NCBI GenBank assembly: GCA_943735955.1
Contig: OX030959.1
Span: 5,727,241-5,791,240 of the forward strand
Origin: Piscicola geometra
Taxonomy: Eukaryota; Annelida; Clitellata; Hirudinida; Piscicolidae
Direction: 5' to 3'
DNA length: 64,000 nt
This document shows, piece by piece, positions 62,482-64,000 of the stretch; within the stretch, counting starts at the first letter, position 1; each line of letters starts with the position of its first letter. The notes beneath the pieces are model-generated. The model was not told the origin of the DNA and did no database searches. It saw only the letters and a program-made list of their open reading frames with translations. The position numbers and the translations under genes are program-made.

Positions 62482-63733
62482 CACGCCTACAGGCTACAGA
62501 GGAAGTTGCAGATGGAGATAGAGCGGAGGGAGCAGCTGTGCAGGCATCTGTCGGAGGGCGAGTCATCCCTGGAGGTGGATGACGAGAGGTGGGTGTGGTG
62601 GGATGATGGGCATGATGATGATGACGAGAGGTGGGTGTGGAGGGATGATGGGCATGATGATGATGACGAGAGGTGGGTGTGGAGGGATGGAGGTGGTGGG
62701 TGGGTCTGTCTTCCCTTCTCTTTATCTCTTCTTCTTCTTCACCTCTCTCAATAATTTTATCTCCATTCATTCTTTTCACAATCTCTTCTCCTCCCTTTCC
62801 CCCATCCCAAAATATTTCTTCCCTATCCCTATCCCACCAATTTCACTTCCTTCCACCCGTCCTCCCCCACAAACACACACGCGACACGACAGACACTTCA
62901 ACGAGATGACGAAGCACCAGGAGATGCTCTTGCTGAAGACAGGCGCCGGCAGGGGCAAGCCCTCGCAGTGGATCAAGTCGACCAGCCCCATCGCCATCAG
63001 CCACGCTCATCAACCCAACACCGCCTCCATCCTTCCCATCGTGCCCTCCGTCTCGCCTGGTTGGTGGGTGGGTGAGTGGGTGGTGATGATGAGGATGATG
63101 GTGATGATGGTGATGATGATGGTGATGATGGTGATGATGTTCATTTAATATTGCGCCAAGGCAAACAACTGAGGTGCAAATGGTTGGTGGTAGTCACCAT
63201 GATATCATTGCCATTTTAAAAACCATCATCATCATCATAACCACCACAGGGATCTCTTTCACAAGCCTCTACAGACCAACCACCTCTCCGGTCTCTTCCA
63301 CCTCCAACTCTTCATACTTTCAAGTGACCTATCCACCCTTCCATCCTTCCACGCTTCCATCTCTTCACCTTTTTACCTTCAATTATTATATTCAATAATT
63401 ATGATTCGTCTTTTTACGATTCCTACCTTTTATTTAATTTAATTTCATTTAAGAACGCTTCGAAACTTTGAAATTCTTTCCACCCTCCAGAAATCTGCAA
63501 CGAATGCATCGCCCACCGACAGATTCGCAAAACCCTCTGCTCCCGCTCCCAGGGTGGCAGGATACTTTATTTATTTAAATTTATTTATTTATTACATTTT
63601 TTAGCCATTCAGTTTTTCATATTTTTTTCATTTAAAAGCTTTATTAACATAAAAAATAAAAATAATAATTTTAAACATTTTTATTATTTCTCAGGCGGGA
63701 GGAGAGGAGATGGATTACTCTGGTGATAAATAA
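59639..63733 (+). CDS. CCDC6: CCDC6-like coiled-coil protein (422 aa)
   Basis: Twelve exons: 59639-59725, 59984-60112, 60314-60463, 60736-60864, 61571-61674, 61966-62135, 62240-62300, 62493-62588, 62893-63059, 63250-63323, 63491-63553 and 63695-63733. All phases match. CCDC6 (H4/PTC1) is a long coiled-coil cytosolic/nuclear protein linked to DNA-damage signalling and phosphatase control in vertebrates. The start MADSVSD resembles the vertebrate MADSASE. Coiled coil covers about residues 30-308, with family blocks [79 protein letters not shown], and [15 protein letters not shown] at its end. The C-terminal third is Ser/Pro-rich and disordered. It is shorter than human CCDC6 (474 aa), mainly at the glycine-rich N-terminus and Pro tail. 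The last two small exons (63491, 63695) rest on splice sites, phase and weak SPTDRFAKP similarity. The first-exon donor is ambiguous (see findings). Confidence 0.92.
61042..61070 (+). other. Palindromic centre of CCDC6 intron 4
   Basis: AAGTGTG (61042-61048) and CACACTT (61064-61070) are perfect reverse complements. Nested inside, GTGTGC (61044-61049) can also pair with GCGCAC (61057-61062) across a 7-nt loop. The site lies exactly where the intron switches from a G/T-rich half to a C/A-rich half. Confidence 0.75.
61062..61570 (+). repeat. CCA-type repeat ending at the CCDC6 exon 5 acceptor
   Basis: About 500 nt of CCACCA with variants (CACTGTAACACC, CACTAACCACC, CATTTACCACC) run up to the acceptor CACCACAG at 61570. 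The tract contains branch-site-like CTAAC and TGTAAC motifs many times and no AG dinucleotide until the true acceptor. Its antisense GGTGG frames are not genes. Confidence 0.95.
61675..61846 (+). repeat. GAT/GTT trinucleotide repeat at the start of CCDC6 intron 5
   Basis: From a few bases after the donor (GTGGCTGCTGACGATGATG) the intron is GATGAT with GTT and GGT variants, for about 170 nt. The Met/Asp-rich open frame across the exon boundary is an artefact of the repeat. Confidence 0.9.
62136..62239 (+). other. CCDC6 intron 6: terminal inverted repeat and G-runs
   Basis: This 104-nt intron begins GTGCGTGTG (62136-62144) and has its exact reverse complement CACACGCAC at 62227-62235, four bases before the intron end. 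Between them are G-runs of 10, 4, 5 and 3 (62144-62186), a classical G-quadruplex pattern in the pre-mRNA. Confidence 0.85.
62578..62690 (+). repeat. 42-bp tandem repeat triplicating the CCDC6 exon 8 donor
   Basis: The unit starting GATGACGAGAGGTGGGTGTGG begins at 62578, 62620 and 62662. Each copy contains the exon end GACGAGAG followed by GTGGGT, so three equivalent 5' splice sites occur at 62589, 62631 and 62673. The period is 42 nt (14 codons). Confidence 0.95.
63060..63144 (+). repeat. GGT/GAT repeat at the start of CCDC6 intron 9
   Basis: The intron begins GTTGGTGGGTGGGTGAGTGG and continues as GGTGATGATG repeats for about 85 nt. The end of the same intron (63223-63247) is CATCATCAT followed by AACCACCAC, the complementary composition. 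Confidence 0.9.
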
Positions 63734-64000
63734 GTGGTGATGATAGTAGTCACAGTGATGATGATGATGATTCCACTTTATATAATGATGCTGGTGGTGG
63801 CGGTGTTAATTTTATCTGTTATTAAGATGATGATGATGGTGCTGATGATGATGATGGTAATGCAGATAGTGACGATGACGATGATGATGATGTTGGTGAC
63901 GATGCTGATGATAGTAGTGATATGGTGAGTTTATAGACCATTGTACAGTCGATGACAATTGTCGCTATGCCATTTGAAACTTTAAAGAGAATGTATGGAT
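63734..64000 (+). other. CCDC6 3' flank with GATGAT repeats
   Basis: After the TAA the sequence is GATGATGAT-rich to about 63930. No AATAAA is seen before the window ends, so the 3' UTR probably continues beyond. The Met-rich open frame here is a repeat artefact. Confidence 0.6.

Overview
This is a window of animal (metazoan) nuclear DNA. The genes are split by GT-AG introns, most of the sequence is AT-rich and non-coding, and the four multi-exon genes that can be reconstructed are animal families: NHERF, Aquarius, GINS3 and CCDC6. There are no bacterial operons, Shine-Dalgarno sites or CRISPR. The species is not readable from the sequence. An invertebrate bilaterian with an AT-rich genome fits, and a lophotrochozoan is a guess.

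Layout. (1) 1-44 kb is close to a gene desert. It holds one recognisable coding exon on the minus strand (2790-3459, the Pro/Gly/His-rich N-terminus of a probable transcription regulator whose other exons would lie left of the window). The rest is AT-rich sequence with tandem duplications, a roughly 1-kb AGT triplet array (8478-9487), an AT minisatellite near 30 kb, a tRNA-like SINE candidate near 32.9 kb, and several short islands that look like promoters or enhancers. A few coding-like fragments with plausible splice sites are listed at low confidence. (2) 44.3-45.5 kb carries a one-exon C2H2 zinc-finger gene on the plus strand. (3) 47.07-63.73 kb is a dense housekeeping cluster: NHERF (-), AQR (+), GINS3 (-), CCDC6 (+). 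NHERF/AQR and GINS3/CCDC6 are head-to-head pairs with short shared upstream regions (416 and 269 bp). AQR and GINS3 are tail-to-tail, 252 bp apart.

I rebuilt the exon structures by hand. Every junction in the four genes has GT..AG ends and a matching reading phase, and the predicted proteins are 372 (NHERF), 1609 (AQR), 216 (GINS3) and 422 (CCDC6) residues. The four products do unrelated jobs: PDZ scaffold, spliceosomal helicase, replication helicase subunit and coiled-coil protein. The cluster therefore looks like compact housekeeping packing, not a pathway.

The most unusual signal is in the introns of the cluster, above all CCDC6. Several introns start with a G/U-rich repeat at the 5' splice site and end with a C/A-rich repeat at the 3' splice site, so their ends can pair. 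Intron 6 has a perfect 9-bp terminal inverted repeat. Intron 4 is a large G-arm/C-arm hairpin with a palindromic centre and about 525 nt without an AG before the acceptor. Intron 8 has its 5' splice site triplicated in a 42-bp (14-codon, phase-neutral) tandem repeat. These are predictions from sequence alone; no alignment, folding program or RNA data was available.
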